This document shows positions 63,064 to 64,000 of a stretch of DNA of 64,000 nt, in pieces. Position 1 is the stretch's first letter, and each line of letters starts with the position of its first letter. The notes under the pieces are model-generated. The model did no database searches, was not told where the DNA came from, and saw only the letters and a list, made by a program, of their open reading frames with translations. Source of the DNA: Streptomyces pinistramenti (GTDB taxonomy: Bacteria; Actinomycetota; Actinomycetes; Streptomycetales; Streptomycetaceae); assembly GCF_020564935.1 (NCBI RefSeq), contig NZ_JAJCXB010000001.1, positions 124,001 to 188,000 of the forward strand. The letters are read 5' to 3'. The translations under genes and the position numbers were made by a program.

Positions 63064-64000
63064 GGTTCAGGACGTTCGTCATGTTCTGGAGTCGGTATGG
63101 AGGACGATGGTGCGGCACCTTGTGGTCGGGGACTTGAGGGTCCAGCGGATCGAGCGGAAGGGCGGGTGGAGGTCATGGACCATCGTCTGGCCCGAGGGTG
63201 CTCTCCACGCCGAAGCGGACAGGTTCCTGCGCGTCCATGACGGCTCGGGCACGCAGAAGACTTACGCGTACTACCTGGTTGATCATCTGCGATGGCTGGA
63301 GCGGGAGTGCCTGGCCTTTGGCGCGGTCCAACTGCGCGACCTGGAACGGTACATGGGCATTGTCGGCGCCGATGTCCACATGCCGCTCGGCGAGCCGTGG
63401 CGGGTGGGCAAGCGGCCCTACGGCCGGGACGCGTCGGCGACCGCGGCGTCCTGCCTGAAGGGCTTCTACCTGCACCAAGCCTCTCTCGGCGTCAATGTGG
63501 GCCTCGGTGAGAAGCTCGACGGCACGCGGCTGCCGTCGCGAGTGGACCGGCGCCGCTCGCTCCTCGGCACGTGAAGACGGCCATGCCAGCGAACCCGCTC
63601 GCGCCGAAGGGACCACACCGCCGGCACCCGAAGATGCTGCCCGACGGCGCGAGGGAGAAACTGTTGGCGACGGTGAACTCGGCCCGGGACCGGATGATGG
63701 TTACCTGGCTGGCCGACGGCGGCCTGCGCATCGGCGAGCTCTGCGGGCTGCACGGTTACTGGCGGGCTGATCAAGCGGGTCAGCCCGGCGATGGTGCACT
63801 CCTACTTCGAGTACCTCACCAGCGAGTACCCGCGCGAAGCAGGACATGGCATGCTCCTGGTCCAGCTGCACGGCGCCTGCGCCGGACAGCCGTGGGCGCC
63901 GGTCGGGGCCCGCCGGATGCTCGGCCGGGCCGGGAATCGCGCTGGTCTGGGGCTGGTGAAACCCCACGCCTTCCGGCACACGTTTACTTCCGCGGTCCTC
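63035..64000 (+). pseudogene. Tyrosine recombinase (Tn554/phage-integrase type), frameshifted and internally deleted
   Basis: The N-terminal core-binding domain is intact to about 63570 (FLRVHDGSGTQKTYAYYLVD, RDLERYMGIVGADVHMPLGE). The frame then shifts by one base. KTAMPANPLAPKGPHRRHPK and MMVTWLADGGLRIGELCGLH (first catalytic arginine) read in the second frame. At 63751 the sequence jumps to TVTGGLIKRVSPAMVHSYFE in the first frame, which lacks the ~45 residues expected between. It continues to KPHAFRHTFTSAVL, the HxxR motif, at the window edge. The last catalytic tyrosine lies outside. Two lesions make it a pseudogene. Confidence 0.72.

Noticed and set aside
60597..64000. CRISPR-associated Tn7-like transposon
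   Set aside because: No CRISPR repeats, cas genes or tniQ are visible; only tnsA and a truncated tnsB are present.

Overview
The window is about 72% G+C, densely packed, and reads as the chromosome of a streptomycete or close relative. The genus signals are two SsgA-like sporulation proteins, a DUF397/XRE-DUF5753 pair beside an anti-sigma-type ATPase, a DUF574 methyltransferase and many GTG/TTG starts. No tools were used; family names come from reading the translated sequence.

Layout. 1-4414: an oxalate-type pair (formyl-CoA transferase, cut by the window edge, and a ThDP-dependent decarboxylase) behind a perfect inverted-repeat operator, then a DUF2254 membrane-protein pseudogene broken by several single-base frameshifts. 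4520-4649: tRNA-Leu(GAG) and a strong terminator. 4655-9974: a permease/aldehyde dehydrogenase operon, a DUF6314 protein, a methyltransferase and an SCP2-type lipid-binding protein. 10169-13905: DUF574 methyltransferase, XRE/DUF397 regulators, HATPase and LysR. 13945-19059: methylmalonyl-CoA mutase operon (mutA-mutB-meaB). 19214-31437: a secreted propeller-like protein, a three-gene two-component/lipoprotein operon, a polysaccharide deacetylase, two SsgA-like genes, bacterial PH-domain proteins, TetR, and a FUSC/MarR pair.

31459-42722 is the most interesting part: two acyl-CoA dehydrogenases, an IpdF-like SDR, a KstR2-like TetR, a FadA6-like thiolase, IpdC-, IpdB-, IpdA- and EchA20-like genes, and two more SDRs. 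In content and local order this matches the mycobacterial KstR2 regulon (Rv3548c-Rv3560c) for degrading the last two steroid rings (C and D). Both divergent promoters in the block carry almost the same 14-bp operator, which fits the published KstR2 pattern AnCAAGnnCTTGnT. The CoA ligase FadD3 is not in the window.

42830-53644 holds an SRPBCC protein, a sugar cluster (DeoR, class II aldolase, double-SIS isomerase, divergent MFS sugar transporter), YciI, an amidase, endonuclease V, a saccharopine-dehydrogenase-like reductase, MgtC and YjbR. 53824-59749 is a second beta-oxidation operon: CaiB-type racemase, acyl-CoA dehydrogenase, FadA and FadB. A MerR gene converges on it. The two acyl-CoA modules and the mutase operon make a plausible chain: rings or branched acyl chains to propionyl-/succinyl-CoA-level products, with methylmalonyl-CoA feeding the TCA cycle. 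That link is inference.

60597-64000 is mobile DNA: a candidate Tn7-like left end with tandem 20-bp repeats, tnsA and a C-terminally truncated tnsB, followed by a broken tyrosine recombinase that runs off the window.
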